From NCBI RefSeq assembly GCF_030384665.1, contig NC_083677.1, positions 124,001 through 188,000 of the forward strand: a stretch of 64,000 bases of DNA, given 5' to 3'. Position numbers and translations under genes: made by a program. This document shows, in pieces, positions 11,892 to 21,849 of the stretch; position 1 is the stretch's first letter, and each line of letters starts with the position of its first letter. The DNA is from Lodderomyces elongisporus. Lineage: Eukaryota; Ascomycota; Pichiomycetes; Serinales; Debaryomycetaceae. The notes beneath the pieces were generated by a model. It ran no database searches. It worked only from the letters and a program-made list of their open reading frames with translations, and was not told the origin of the DNA.

Positions 11892-14800
11892 GGGGGCGGT
11901 TGAGCTTTTTACGGTGAATGCAAAAATGTAATAAAATAAAATGAAGTATAATATAAAAATATAAAATTGATAATGCAAACCTACTGCTCCAAAGTCATTT
12001 CTTTTTCTCTCCTTCCTCCCCCTCCCTACTTTATTCTACTTTGGTTTAAATCAAACTGAAACTCTTGGCTCTTCTATACTGGTATTATTACTGCGTAAAG
12101 AGTAGATGTGGTTTGTAATATATATATACATGTACAAGGTGTTTATAAGTCAATTACAAGAAACGTGGTATACTCATTTGAACTCGTTTTTTCTTAGAAT
12201 CAATCTTGTTCATTAGTCATGTAAAACATTTTGATTTGGAGTAGAGTGGGATTATAGGTGAAAGCCAGAACAATTAAAAGTATATATTTGTATAGTAAAA
12301 GCATAGCCTTGCACCGTATATGACTAGTGCTAGAGGATAAGAGTGAAAACAAAAGTGAGAAACCAAAAAAACGGGGTTTACATAACCATCTTACAGGTTA
12401 CGGTTGAGCCGTGCAAGTATTGTTCTTACACTATGTACTTTATCACTTACTCTACTCGTCTTTGACAAATAAATTAAAAAAGAAAAAGCCTCAGCCTCTC
12501 TCTGTATACCATCCATAAACAAACAAACAAAGAGGCTACAGACAAAGATATATATATATAGCTTGTTGGTAGTCTCGTGACTTGTAGTTTCCCTATATCT
12601 ATTAATCAAAGCAATCAGTAGTTCTAGTTTACAAATGCCAGTCAAAAGAATGTATATATACATATACTATCCTCGGTTAATGGTTAGTTTATATCTCTTT
12701 CCAACCAACTAAAGGTATGCTAGTTATAACAAATGTAGATATGTAAAACATAATTCCAAGAACCATAGATAGTGGTGATAGAATATAGGATGTTTTCCAT
12801 AGATATACACAGACATTAGAAGCCCACGTTTTCCAAAGTTCAAATGCCTTTAATTAAATACTAAGATACAATATCCTGAGTGCTGTTTATTAAAATAAAT
12901 AAAATAAATGTGTGTGTGGAAATGAGTAAAGAGAGGTGGTGGTGGTTTTTGGGAAAAAGTTGTTAGAGAAATATTCTTGTCCATTTTTTTTTTCTTGGAA
13001 CTTTTCTCTCTCTTTTAACTTTATAAATTCTTTGCTTGGCACAGACACAGCATAGAGCAAAAAAAGTATGTGACCTTTTTTTTATTTTTTATTTTTTATT
13101 TTTTTATTTTTTTTATTTTTTTGCAACCCTTTTCACCTACAAAAAAAAGGAAAAAAAACGACTGGGAAATCGTAAACTGAACACAAAACTAAGAATAAAA
13201 TAAAATAAAAATAAATAAAATAAAATAAAAAATAAATTATTGCAAATTGCAAATTGCAAACAAAGAAAGGAAGAGCCAAACAAAGTGGTGGCTCTGCAAT
13301 TGTAGAATCGTACTCAAGTACCATATACTATATCTTTATTACTATTGCCTTCTTTTTGATAGCGCCTTGCCGGAGATCATGAAACTGCAAACCTTAAATT
13401 GAGCAATACCTATTATATTCTGGTTTAGGTTTTCACTTTTGATTATTCACTTTAACTCAATTCGAATTAAAAACAAATGTACCAAAATTGAATCAAAAAT
13501 AGTACCATCAATACCAGTTGGATGTTTGCAATTGCACAATACTTCTCTGTATAACCCTTGCACTCACAGACAATGTTACTCTATTCTACTCTATTCTTCT
13601 CTCTCCTTTCTTTTATCCTTTTTTTCCTAATTGCTTCCCCCCCCCCCATTGGTTACTCTTACTATCTCACCCATATACTTTACATTATGTAGTTTCTATC
13701 TTTGCAAGTCCAAGCAAATTTATTCGCTAAGTTTTCTTCCCTTTTTTTGTTTTTGACACACGCGATCGATTGAGTTGCACCGCAGCAACAGCCAAAGTGT
13801 AAGTGTAAGGGGGAGGGGGAGGGGCAAGAAGAAGCAGAAGCAGAAGAAGAAGAAGAGACTTAAAATCCACTAATGAACCTCGTGGCCCTCGTGGGTCCCT
13901 CGTGGGCCTTCTCTTCTGAAGCATTACCAAGAAAAAAACAAAAAGGAAGAAAGAAAGAACAACATTGATCATCAACATCAACATCAACATCAACATAAAC
14001 AACTTACAATCAAATGATTATGGTTCCCAAGTCAAAGAAACAAAAGACAAGAAAAAAAAAAGATAAAATAAAATAAATAAAAAATAAAAATAAAAATAAA
14101 AATAAAATAAATAAAAATAAAAAAATAAAATAAAAGCTGTTCTACCATTCAAAAGAAAGAAATATACACACACACATAGACTTACCTGTTCATTTTACCC
14201 ATATGTTAATCAACTATCAAACAACCACCACCGCCACCTTGTCCCCGTCTCCCCGGTAATTGGTATTCAAACAACATTCTATGTTATTTATGTGAAGTAG
14301 GAAACAACATAACAGGCAACATAATCCACCCCCCCCTTTTTAAGCTTCTTACCACCCCCTCCCCCTCGTTGCTCTCATCACAGGCGCATGTTTCTGTCAT
14401 AATCAATCATCATTATCGCTTAAAATTCTTTGTATAGAATGTACCATACCTTAAACTTCATTCTCATTCTCAATAAAAAAAGAAGAAGAGTACTCTTTAT
14501 TTTTATCTGCTTTTGGCTCATCAACATAGGAGTACAATTTGCAACTCCTGGTTTTATTTTATTTTTTTATTTTATTTTATTTAATTTATTTTATTTTATT
14601 TAATTTATATTTATTTTTCTGGGTTTAACTTTTATTGTTTCTTCTTTTTCTGTGCAAAATACTAAACATCCCAAAGACAGAAAGAAAGAATACTAGAATC
14701 AATATACCATACCCATATACTCAATACTGAAGATACTTTACATCTTAGAAACACAGCTCTAGTTTTTCCTTTAATTATTGCATATAGTAAGACCAGAAGA

Positions 14801-14908
14801 AAGAAACAAAGAAAAAAGAAAGAAAAGAAAGAAAAAGAAAGACCCCTTCCGCCTCTATCACCTTGTCCTTCAACTGTTCCTCTTTCTTTCTTTTCAATTT
14901 CTTTGGGG

Positions 14909-14916
14909 TATAAATA
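14909..14916 (+). promoter_or_regulatory. TATA box of PHO89
   Basis: TATAAATA, 227 bp before the PHO89 ATG, preceded by long pyrimidine tracts. This is the best TATA match at a usual distance for a regulated yeast gene. Confidence 0.45.
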
Positions 14917-15135
14917 TTTTATCCAATTCCTCTTGAATTTTCACAAATCTTATCCAATACTCCTCTTTCTTCTTTTTTTTTTTGTTCCTTCAATTCACAC
15001 CAACACAACAAACACCAACACCAACACTATAAGCCAATTGCAACTGTTTACTAATTCTTTGTCTTGCACCTTATTAAGCACTCGCCGCTATATAGAATTT
15101 TAACAAACAAAGAATACAATAAAGAAAAAACAGAA

Positions 15136-16962
15136 ATGGCTTTACATCAATTCGATTACATCTTTGCTATTGCAATGATTTTTGCATTCTTGGATGCTTG
15201 GAACATTGGTGCAAACGATGTCGCCAACTCCTTCTCATCCTCGGTCTCGTCTAGATCGTTAAAGTACTGGCAAGCCATGATTCTCGCAGCCATCATGGAA
15301 TTCCTTGGTGCCGTTTTGGTGGGATCGAGAGTATCCGATACCATTAGAAACAAAATTGTCGACGTTAGCGTCTTTAGTGACGAACCAGCCGTGTTGATGT
15401 TGACCATGGCCACCGCCTTGGTTGGCTCTTCAACTTGGCTCACCATTGCCACATCCATTGGTATGCCAGTTTCTACAACCCACTCGATTGTCGGTGCCGT
15501 TATTGGTGCAGCAATTGCCGCTAAAGGTGGCCAAAACATCCACTGGGGATGGAGTGGTGTCTCACAAATTATTGCATCTTGGTTCATTGCCCCTTGTATT
15601 GCTGGTGCTTTTGCATCAATTGTGTTTTTAATCTCCAAATTTGCAGTTTTGGAAATTAAAAATCCAAGAACATCGCTAAGAAACGCAATGATGTTGGTTC
15701 CAATCTTGGTTTACGCTGCCTTTTCCATCTTGACCATGTTGATTGTTTGGAAAGGATCACCCAAATTGAACTTGTCCGACTTGTCCACCGGCGCCATTGT
15801 TGGTGCCATCTTTGGAACTGGTGCTGTTGCTTGTGCAGTCTACTTGTTGTTTGCATACCCATACTATTACAGAAAGTTGGTCAACGAAGATTGGACTTTG
15901 AAATGGTACGACATCTTTAGAGGACCACTCTTGTGGTTTAAATCCACCGACAATATCCCACCAATGCCCCAAGGACACCAATTGACATTGGATTACTATG
16001 AAGGAAGAAGATACGACGAGGCAGGAAACTTGGTTGGCTCAACAAATGCAAGTGTCAAATGCGACTCGGTTGACGGAAAATTATCCGATGAAATTGAAAG
16101 CCACGATGGTGTTGATTACGACGCTGAAAAGGCAAACTCCATCACTGTTAACCAACTCTCGAAGGAACCTTCAGCTATTGAATCTAAAAAGGGTTCAGCA
16201 AACCCTACTACTGCTGCTGCTGGTACTTCAACAACACGCAAGTATCCAAACAAGTATCCCGAATATTGGAAACTCGCTAAAGCCTCACCAAAGAACTGGC
16301 CATTGGTTTGCTTCCTCGTTTTCTTCCACGGTGTTAGACAAGATATCATTTCAAACCAGGCCAACAACAAGGATATGCTTGCCGGTGACTTGCACAAGAT
16401 GCACACCTCGTCCAAATACTATGACAATAAAATCGAATACATGTACTCCTTGCTTCAAGCAATCACTGCTTGTACCATGTCCTTTGCTCACGGTGCTAAT
16501 GACATTGCCAATGCCACAGGTCCATTAGCAACTGTTTACCTTGTCTGGACCACAAACACCACAGCATCAAAAGCTGAAGTTCCAGTTTGGGTTCTTTGTT
16601 ACGCAGCAGCAGCTTTGGTGATTGGTTTGTGGACTTTTGGCTACAGAATCATGGCAAACTTGGGTAACAAGTTGATTTTGCAATCGCCCGCTAGAGGCTT
16701 TGCTATTGAATTGGGTGCTGCCGTTACTACCGTGATGGCTACCCAATTGAAGATTCCCATCTCAACTACACAATCCGCCGTTGGTGCTACCGTGTTTGTG
16801 GGTTTGTGTAACAAGGAATGGAAATCAGTCAATTGGAGAATGGTTATCTGGTGTTACTTGGGCTGGATTTTCACCTTGCCATGTGCTGGTTTGATTGCCG
16901 GTATCCTCAACGGTATCATTTTGTATGCACCATCTAAAGGAATGGAATATACTATGAGTTAG
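15136..16962 (+). CDS. PHO89: Na+/phosphate cotransporter
   Basis: 608 residues. Plasma-membrane symporter of the PiT family (SLC20/PHO-4), taking up inorganic phosphate with Na+ at neutral to alkaline pH. Both copies of the family's duplicated motif are present: GANDVANSFSSSVSSRSL near the N-terminus and GANDIANATGPLA in the second half, each followed by a PxSTTxS segment (MPVSTTHS, IPISTTQS). About ten to twelve hydrophobic helices flank a hydrophilic cytosolic loop (about residues 290-405). The ATG at 15136 puts the first helix directly at the N-terminus as in other family members; the open frame upstream has no ATG. Likely phosphate regulated, from its family. Confidence 0.95.
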   Translation: MALHQFDYIFAIAMIFAFLDAWNIGANDVANSFSSSVSSRSLKYWQAMILAAIMEFLGAVLVGSRVSDTIRNKIVDVSVFSDEPAVLMLTMATALVGSSTWLTIATSIGMPVSTTHSIVGAVIGAAIAAKGGQNIHWGWSGVSQIIASWFIAPCIAGAFASIVFLISKFAVLEIKNPRTSLRNAMMLVPILVYAAFSILTMLIVWKGSPKLNLSDLSTGAIVGAIFGTGAVACAVYLLFAYPYYYRKLVNEDWTLKWYDIFRGPLLWFKSTDNIPPMPQGHQLTLDYYEGRRYDEAGNLVGSTNASVKCDSVDGKLSDEIESHDGVDYDAEKANSITVNQLSKEPSAIESKKGSANPTTAAAGTSTTRKYPNKYPEYWKLAKASPKNWPLVCFLVFFHGVRQDIISNQANNKDMLAGDLHKMHTSSKYYDNKIEYMYSLLQAITACTMSFAHGANDIANATGPLATVYLVWTTNTTASKAEVPVWVLCYAAAALVIGLWTFGYRIMANLGNKLILQSPARGFAIELGAAVTTVMATQLKIPISTTQSAVGATVFVGLCNKEWKSVNWRMVIWCYLGWIFTLPCAGLIAGILNGIILYAPSKGMEYTMS

Positions 16963-17811
16963 ATGGGGGAAACCAAAAAAATAAAAATAACAAAAAAAAA
17001 ACCCCCCAAAAAAAAAAATGATAGACAAAAAGAAGAAGGGATAGAAACAACTTTAGCATAATCTATGAGGTTGGTTTTCTTTTTTTCTTCTTTTTTTATT
17101 TTTTTTTCTTTTCCTTTCATCATTATCTTGTTGATAATTCATTTCAGTTCGTTTTCCTTTACATTTTCTTTCGCTCCTTCATCTCCTTAGAATAGCTTTA
17201 TTTAGTTCATTATTATTAGTGTTGCATTCTTGTCCCTTTATTTGTTCTTGTTCTTCTTCTTCTTCTTCCTCTTCTTTATTTTATTATAACAAGACAAATA
17301 AACAATAGAATAGATTATAGATTTTCATCCAGTTTGCTCCTTTTTTTGTGGTTTAAGTAATTGTTACCAAAACAAACATCTTTGCATCCTCTTCATATAG
17401 TTGTGCTGTGTTGAAGTCCTAATATTCAAAATTAAACACAATAAATAAATTGGGGTAAAAAAGAAAAGGATAAAGAAAATGAAAATGCTCTTAAACTCTA
17501 TAGAGTTTTGTTTTTGTTCTTAATTATTGAAACTTGGTAGCGTTTTCTTTTTGGGTACTTATTTCGTCAGTATAACCGATCAACAACTACATAATACTAA
17601 CACCGAGATTCAAGGGTCGATTCCTTTTGTAATTGCTAACACCAAACCACCAAATCATTGAAACACACACCATTATTTTACACCCCATTTATCATCTTCT
17701 CCTACTTTTTTTTTTCCTTCTTTTTTTTTTCTTTTCTTTTTTCCCCAATTTTGTTCTTTTGCCTGTGCTATCACCTGCTACCCATCGATTGCATACTCAT
17801 AAATTGTCACA
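16963..17811. other. Spacer PHO89-CAP2
   Basis: 849 bp, no gene. It contains an A/C-rich stretch straight after the PHO89 stop, T-rich tracts and, at 17595-17601, TACTAAC. No matching 5' splice site was seen, so I do not call an intron in the CAP2 leader. Confidence 0.5.
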
Positions 17812-18780
17812 ATGTCGATTGATAAAGTAGATGCTTCATTAGAACTTCTTCGTCGTTTAGACCCACGCTCAGTGTCAACAAACCTCAACTCCATATGCAC
17901 AATACTTGCTGCAAACTCAAACTCTGAAGACGAGGAAGGCGAATCAGCAGAACTAATTGAAGAACTCCTTTCAGCAGTTGATGTGCCACTTAAAGTTGCA
18001 CATTGTACTGAATCAGGAAAGGATTACTTGTGTTGCGACTACAATAGAGATGGAGATAGTTATCGATCACCATGGTCAAATCAATACTTTCCAGAACCAG
18101 AAGAAGATGACTCGGAATCACCTCCACCATATCCAAGTAAGATCTTGAGACAATTGGAAATGAAAGCCAACGACGCATTTGACATTTATAGAGATTTATA
18201 TTACGAAGGTGCAGGAATCTCGAGTGTTTATTTCTGGGACACTGCATATGATGATGATGATGAAGAAGAAGACGAAAAGCAAGGAAATAACGCAGGTAGA
18301 GACCAGGGACTCGAGGATGGGTTTGCCGGTGTGGTTTTGTTCAAGAAGGAAACAAGTGATGGGTCCGGCAAATGGGACTCTATTCATGTTCTTGAAGTCA
18401 TTCCAGAAAGTCTGAGACGCGTTAATTATAAATTAACCACTTCGGTGATTTTGGATTTGAAAAACAGTAACCAGAACATTGCATCAAAGAGCGGTAAGAA
18501 TGGTAAAGGATTGAGTTTAAGTGGAAGTATAACCAGACAATTGGAGCAGTCTCAGGTGATTGACTTGGACTCTGGAGTGAATTTGGAGACTAACCACTTG
18601 ATCAACATAGGTACTTTGGTGGAGAAAGCCGAGTACAATATCAGAAATGCATTGCAAGAAGTTTATTTTGACAAGTTGAAAGATATAATGTTGAAGGATT
18701 TAAGGTCACTCGATGGTGCATCTGAAAGAGAGATTAAAGGCTCTCAATCCGATATCATTAAGGGCTTACAAAGTTTGTAG
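17812..18780 (+). CDS. CAP2: F-actin capping protein beta subunit
   Basis: 322 residues (Saccharomyces 287). Forms the Cap1-Cap2 heterodimer that caps barbed ends of actin filaments at cortical patches. The N-terminal LRRLDPRSVSTNL, the family signature CDYNRDGDSYRSPWSN (about 74-89), and the downstream LRQLEMKANDAFDIYRDLYYEGAGISSVYFWD segments are all typical. The C-terminal third has the NYKLTTSVIL strand and the actin-binding helix region. Extra length comes from acidic inserts near residues 40-46 and 148-158. Convergent with the TDA11-like gene, 129 bp away. Confidence 0.95.
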   Translation: MSIDKVDASLELLRRLDPRSVSTNLNSICTILAANSNSEDEEGESAELIEELLSAVDVPLKVAHCTESGKDYLCCDYNRDGDSYRSPWSNQYFPEPEEDDSESPPPYPSKILRQLEMKANDAFDIYRDLYYEGAGISSVYFWDTAYDDDDEEEDEKQGNNAGRDQGLEDGFAGVVLFKKETSDGSGKWDSIHVLEVIPESLRRVNYKLTTSVILDLKNSNQNIASKSGKNGKGLSLSGSITRQLEQSQVIDLDSGVNLETNHLINIGTLVEKAEYNIRNALQEVYFDKLKDIMLKDLRSLDGASEREIKGSQSDIIKGLQSL

Positions 18781-18909
18781 TTGAATTGTGTCTAGTCATT
18801 TTGATTATAGTCTAAGGTACTTTCATTTCTAATGTTAGTCTATTTCTAGTTGGCTCTAGTCTATTTGTAGTTTGCTCTAGTCTAGTCTATGCTATTCTAT
18901 ATTCCAACT

Positions 18910-20619
18910 CTATTCCATTTTCTTATAAATCGATAAGTCAAGCTTTTCACCAGCAGCGGCTTCATAATCATCTTCAAGGTCAATCAACAATTCCAGATCG
19001 TCAAAACAATTGGGCAGTACTTGTTTAACAACATTCCTGTCGTTGTCCAAACTCACAACCGACCCATTATCTAATGTATGTATAGTGTTGTTCTGTTGGC
19101 TCTGGCGTTGTTGAGATGGTCTCGGCTGCAGTGGTTGTGGAGACTGCGGTGACTGTGGTGGTTTACCATAATCAGTCTCCTCGCTAAGCGATGCTAAAAC
19201 GTTTGTTTTGACTTCATTAACAAACGACCAAATCGAAGACGAAACCGTGTGTATCATATCATCTGATTTTCTATCCTGACTTGCTCTGTACTCCAGCAAT
19301 GATCTGGCCGATCTGCTTTGCAAAGGCGAAGACACTGTGCCAACACTAGTTATAGAGTCTTCGGATTTTCTTGGTTTATGTGACGAATGGTGATTTTTTT
19401 GTTGCTGCTGCTGCTGCTCACTGTGTGCGATTTGGCCATCTTTATTCGTTTTTAGTGATTGCTCAAATTCATTTGAAACAAACGAGTCCAACTGATTCAA
19501 TACATTAAGTGACTTGGTCAATCCGCTCCAGATCTTGGACTTGCTGTCTTCTTCGCCAGTCTTTTTTATTTCATCTTCTTTGTTCGGACCAATGAGCAGT
19601 GCTCTGCGACGGCCACGCAAACTTTCAAGTGCCTGATCTCTAGGGTTGCTATTGGTTCTTTGCCGGCTCAGCAAAATCGATGTTGTGCTGTTGTTATTTC
19701 TGTCAAGATTACCACCATTATTTTTATTGTGTTTGTTACTATTGTTGTTATTATCCATATTATTATTATTATTATTATTATCATTATCATTCATACTATC
19801 ATTCTGGCCATTATTGTTACTTGTTGCTCCACTCAATTCCTGATATAATGATCGTTGTATAACTTGCCTTAGATCGTGCAACTCATTCTCGTGACTACTA
19901 AGTTTACTGTTCAAATTTTGAATCTGATCTTTAATTTCAACAAGACACATTTCTTTTAACGCCAAAAGTCTAAGTTGTTCGTCAATAGACATTTCACGCA
20001 ATTTCTCATTCAGCGGTAGTGGAACATCATACTTTAACTCGGGTGACTTTCTGGACGAAGGGCCGAAGAACAGTACTTTTTCATCAAAGCTGAGATCATC
20101 GCTTGTTTCTATCAACAGGGGTAGAGGCAGTGACTCTGAAATTATTGAAGATCTCCTCCGTTGGTGCCGCAGCTGACTACCGTTGCGTTTCAACAAATCT
20201 GTAGAGTCCAGTTGGAGAGCTGAATTTTTGGTTATGCTGCTGGGAGTAATTGGAGACACTGCGAATATATTCAACCCTTTTGTTTTTGGCTGCAGTTGAG
20301 TTTTATTACTATTTGGTGTTGTCGTAGACTCTGATGGTGCAGTCAATGCAGTGTGTGCATTAGGTGCATTAGGTGCAATCAGTGCAGTCGTCGTCAATTT
20401 TAATGGTTTGTGACTATTGGAAATGCCATTATTGTTATTGGTAGCTGAGTTTGAAACCAGTCCAGTGCGCAGTCGACTTACATGTAATGGTTTTGGCAAC
20501 AGGTACCTATCTTTGCTTTTACTCAGGTAGTCAATTTTGGGAGGTGATGGAGTTCTCTGTTGGTCTCTAGTTTTCCGTTCCGTCGTCTCCATAGCTGTTG
20601 TGTCGGCAAATTGGCTCAT
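18910..20619 (-). CDS. TDA11: TDA11-like coiled-coil protein
   Basis: 569 residues. Three short islands match the layout of Saccharomyces Tda11 (YHR159W): a coiled coil at about 214-255 beginning IDEQLRLLALKEMCLVEIKD, a segment around residue 366 with WSGLTKSLNVLNQLDSFVS, and a later SSIWSFVNEVKTNVLASL stretch (about residue 466). The rest is low complexity: Ser/Thr-rich N-terminus, Asn run (about 275-300), Gln run (about 403-409) and Pro/Gln/Ser repeats (about 487-510). Function is unknown; the Saccharomyces name refers to a screen for topoisomerase I damage sensitivity. ATG at 20619. The assignment rests on remembered motif order, not a search. Confidence 0.65.
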   Translation of the reverse strand: MSQFADTTAMETTERKTRDQQRTPSPPKIDYLSKSKDRYLLPKPLHVSRLRTGLVSNSATNNNNGISNSHKPLKLTTTALIAPNAPNAHTALTAPSESTTTPNSNKTQLQPKTKGLNIFAVSPITPSSITKNSALQLDSTDLLKRNGSQLRHQRRRSSIISESLPLPLLIETSDDLSFDEKVLFFGPSSRKSPELKYDVPLPLNEKLREMSIDEQLRLLALKEMCLVEIKDQIQNLNSKLSSHENELHDLRQVIQRSLYQELSGATSNNNGQNDSMNDNDNNNNNNNMDNNNNSNKHNKNNGGNLDRNNNSTTSILLSRQRTNSNPRDQALESLRGRRRALLIGPNKEDEIKKTGEEDSKSKIWSGLTKSLNVLNQLDSFVSNEFEQSLKTNKDGQIAHSEQQQQQQKNHHSSHKPRKSEDSITSVGTVSSPLQSRSARSLLEYRASQDRKSDDMIHTVSSSIWSFVNEVKTNVLASLSEETDYGKPPQSPQSPQPLQPRPSQQRQSQQNNTIHTLDNGSVVSLDNDRNVVKQVLPNCFDDLELLIDLEDDYEAAAGEKLDLSIYKKME

Positions 20620-21849
20620 GTGGAAAGCATGCAGCAGATGAACTTCTTTTTTTTTCTTAATCTAATGATTGATCAGAAAAATCAAGAAGCTATAGAAAAA
20701 AAAAGGAATTTTTCGTGGTCTGTTAGTAAATATATTTGATTGTGTCAATATGGTTTTCCTCTATTATCTGCCTCAATGTCAATTCTTTTTTATTTTTTTG
20801 GCTTGAGCCTGGCCTGTGATTGATAAGATTTTGGTAGAAAGGGGTGAAGTACCGAGATCAGACTGCGGCTTGGGAAGTTGTTTTTTTTTCCGTTTTGGGA
20901 ACGCACTAATCGACACCGCCAGAAAATCACTGCCACTGTCACTGCCACTGCCACTGCGACTATCACTGCCAAAGTCCATTTTTTGGGCACCATCAGCAGC
21001 AGCAAAAAAAAAAATACCTAGCTTACAAACTCTTGATCCTTTGCATTTGTAACTATATAACCCGTGAAGTTTGCTCTTTTTTTTTCAATTGAAGATTATT
21101 GCAAAAGAGAAAATTGAGTGTTGAATTCAGCATAGCTCAAATTTATTAAAAGCAACTGGATCTATATTTTCAATTCTTGTTACAAAATATGTTCTTTTTT
21201 AGCTCAAAAAAAAAGGAAAATCGATATTGAGAAGAAGAAAACACAATTCCACCCAGAAGCACAACATAAAGAACCTGAAAAATTGATTTTTCAATTGATA
21301 TATGGCCCTGTTTTTTGGAAATCAACAAACATATTCCAGGAGAGAATGAGAAACAACTGTAAAATAATGCAAATATGTTGATATTCTTAATTCTTTTTAC
21401 ACTTGAATTTGGTAATATATATTAACGCTCTTACGCGTTTATCATTATATATTATAGAATGAATGGTATAGCCCCTTAAGTGTGCAAATGACTACCCCTC
21501 AACCACTCCATGATTCTATGTCTCTATGTTTCTACTTTTCTACGTTTCTCGCTTTCGTATATAACTTTTTTTCTTTTGATAATAATTATAAAAATAATAA
21601 TTATAATAAAAGAAGTGGTTACAATAATACAAAAATTCGTAATAATAAATATCCGAGGTCATATGATTCTGAATTCGATAAGCTAAACAAAGTTGGTTCC
21701 ATTTACAAATACAACCAACTAGTATATCCCACTATCTACCAACATATCTCATCACTATCCTATTATATTCCATATTACCACATCATTATAGCCGCCAATT
21801 GTCTTTCGAAAAGTACAAAAAAAAAATAAAAAATAATAATAAAGAGAAA
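20620..21849. other. Divergent spacer with possible tiny ORF
   Basis: 1.2 kb between the divergent TDA11-like and membrane-protein genes. It includes a possible 66-residue ORF (20779-20979, minus) over a CAGTGG-type repeat, a reverse-strand TACTAAC at 20722-20728 and AT-rich promoter DNA. In the TDA11-like frame an in-frame TAG stands upstream of the ATG, so any intron there would be in the leader only. Confidence 0.45.
20779..20979 (-). CDS. Possible small basic protein, 66 residues
   Basis: ATG-initiated frame. The N-terminal part is Gly/Ser/Asp from a hexamer repeat; the C-terminal half is basic and non-repetitive (PKRKKKQLPKPQSDLG, then SITGQAQAKKIKKN), which looks more like a nuclear or nucleolar small protein than random sequence. 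A second overlapping minus frame (ATG near 20993) encodes a hydrophobic stretch followed by basic residues, so the reading frame is not certain. I do not recognise a family. Confidence 0.3.
   Translation of the reverse strand: MDFGSDSRSGSGSDSGSDFLAVSISAFPKRKKKQLPKPQSDLGTSPLSTKILSITGQAQAKKIKKN

Larger units (their letters stand above)
10795..15135. other. 4.3 kb gene-free region upstream of PHO89
   Basis: The longest divergent spacer in the window, between the OXLD1-like gene and PHO89. No coding frame is convincing. It holds CATA/TA repeats near 11712-11760, long AAATA tracts (about 13080-13230, 14060-14140 and 14560-14620), C-runs and pyrimidine tracts, a GC-rich CCCACGTGGGG at 11884-11894 and a TATAAATA at 14909. 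The size suggests a complex promoter or an unrecognised non-coding transcript. Confidence 0.5.

Noticed and set aside
17595..17625. TACTAAC plus a B-box-like GGGTCGATTCC before CAP2
   Set aside because: No 5' splice site for an intron, and the B-box match lacks a matching A-box and cloverleaf, so neither an intron nor a tRNA is supported.
20722..20728. Reverse-strand TACTAAC upstream of the TDA11-like gene
   Set aside because: An in-frame TAG follows before the ATG, so it cannot add coding sequence; a leader intron would need RNA evidence.
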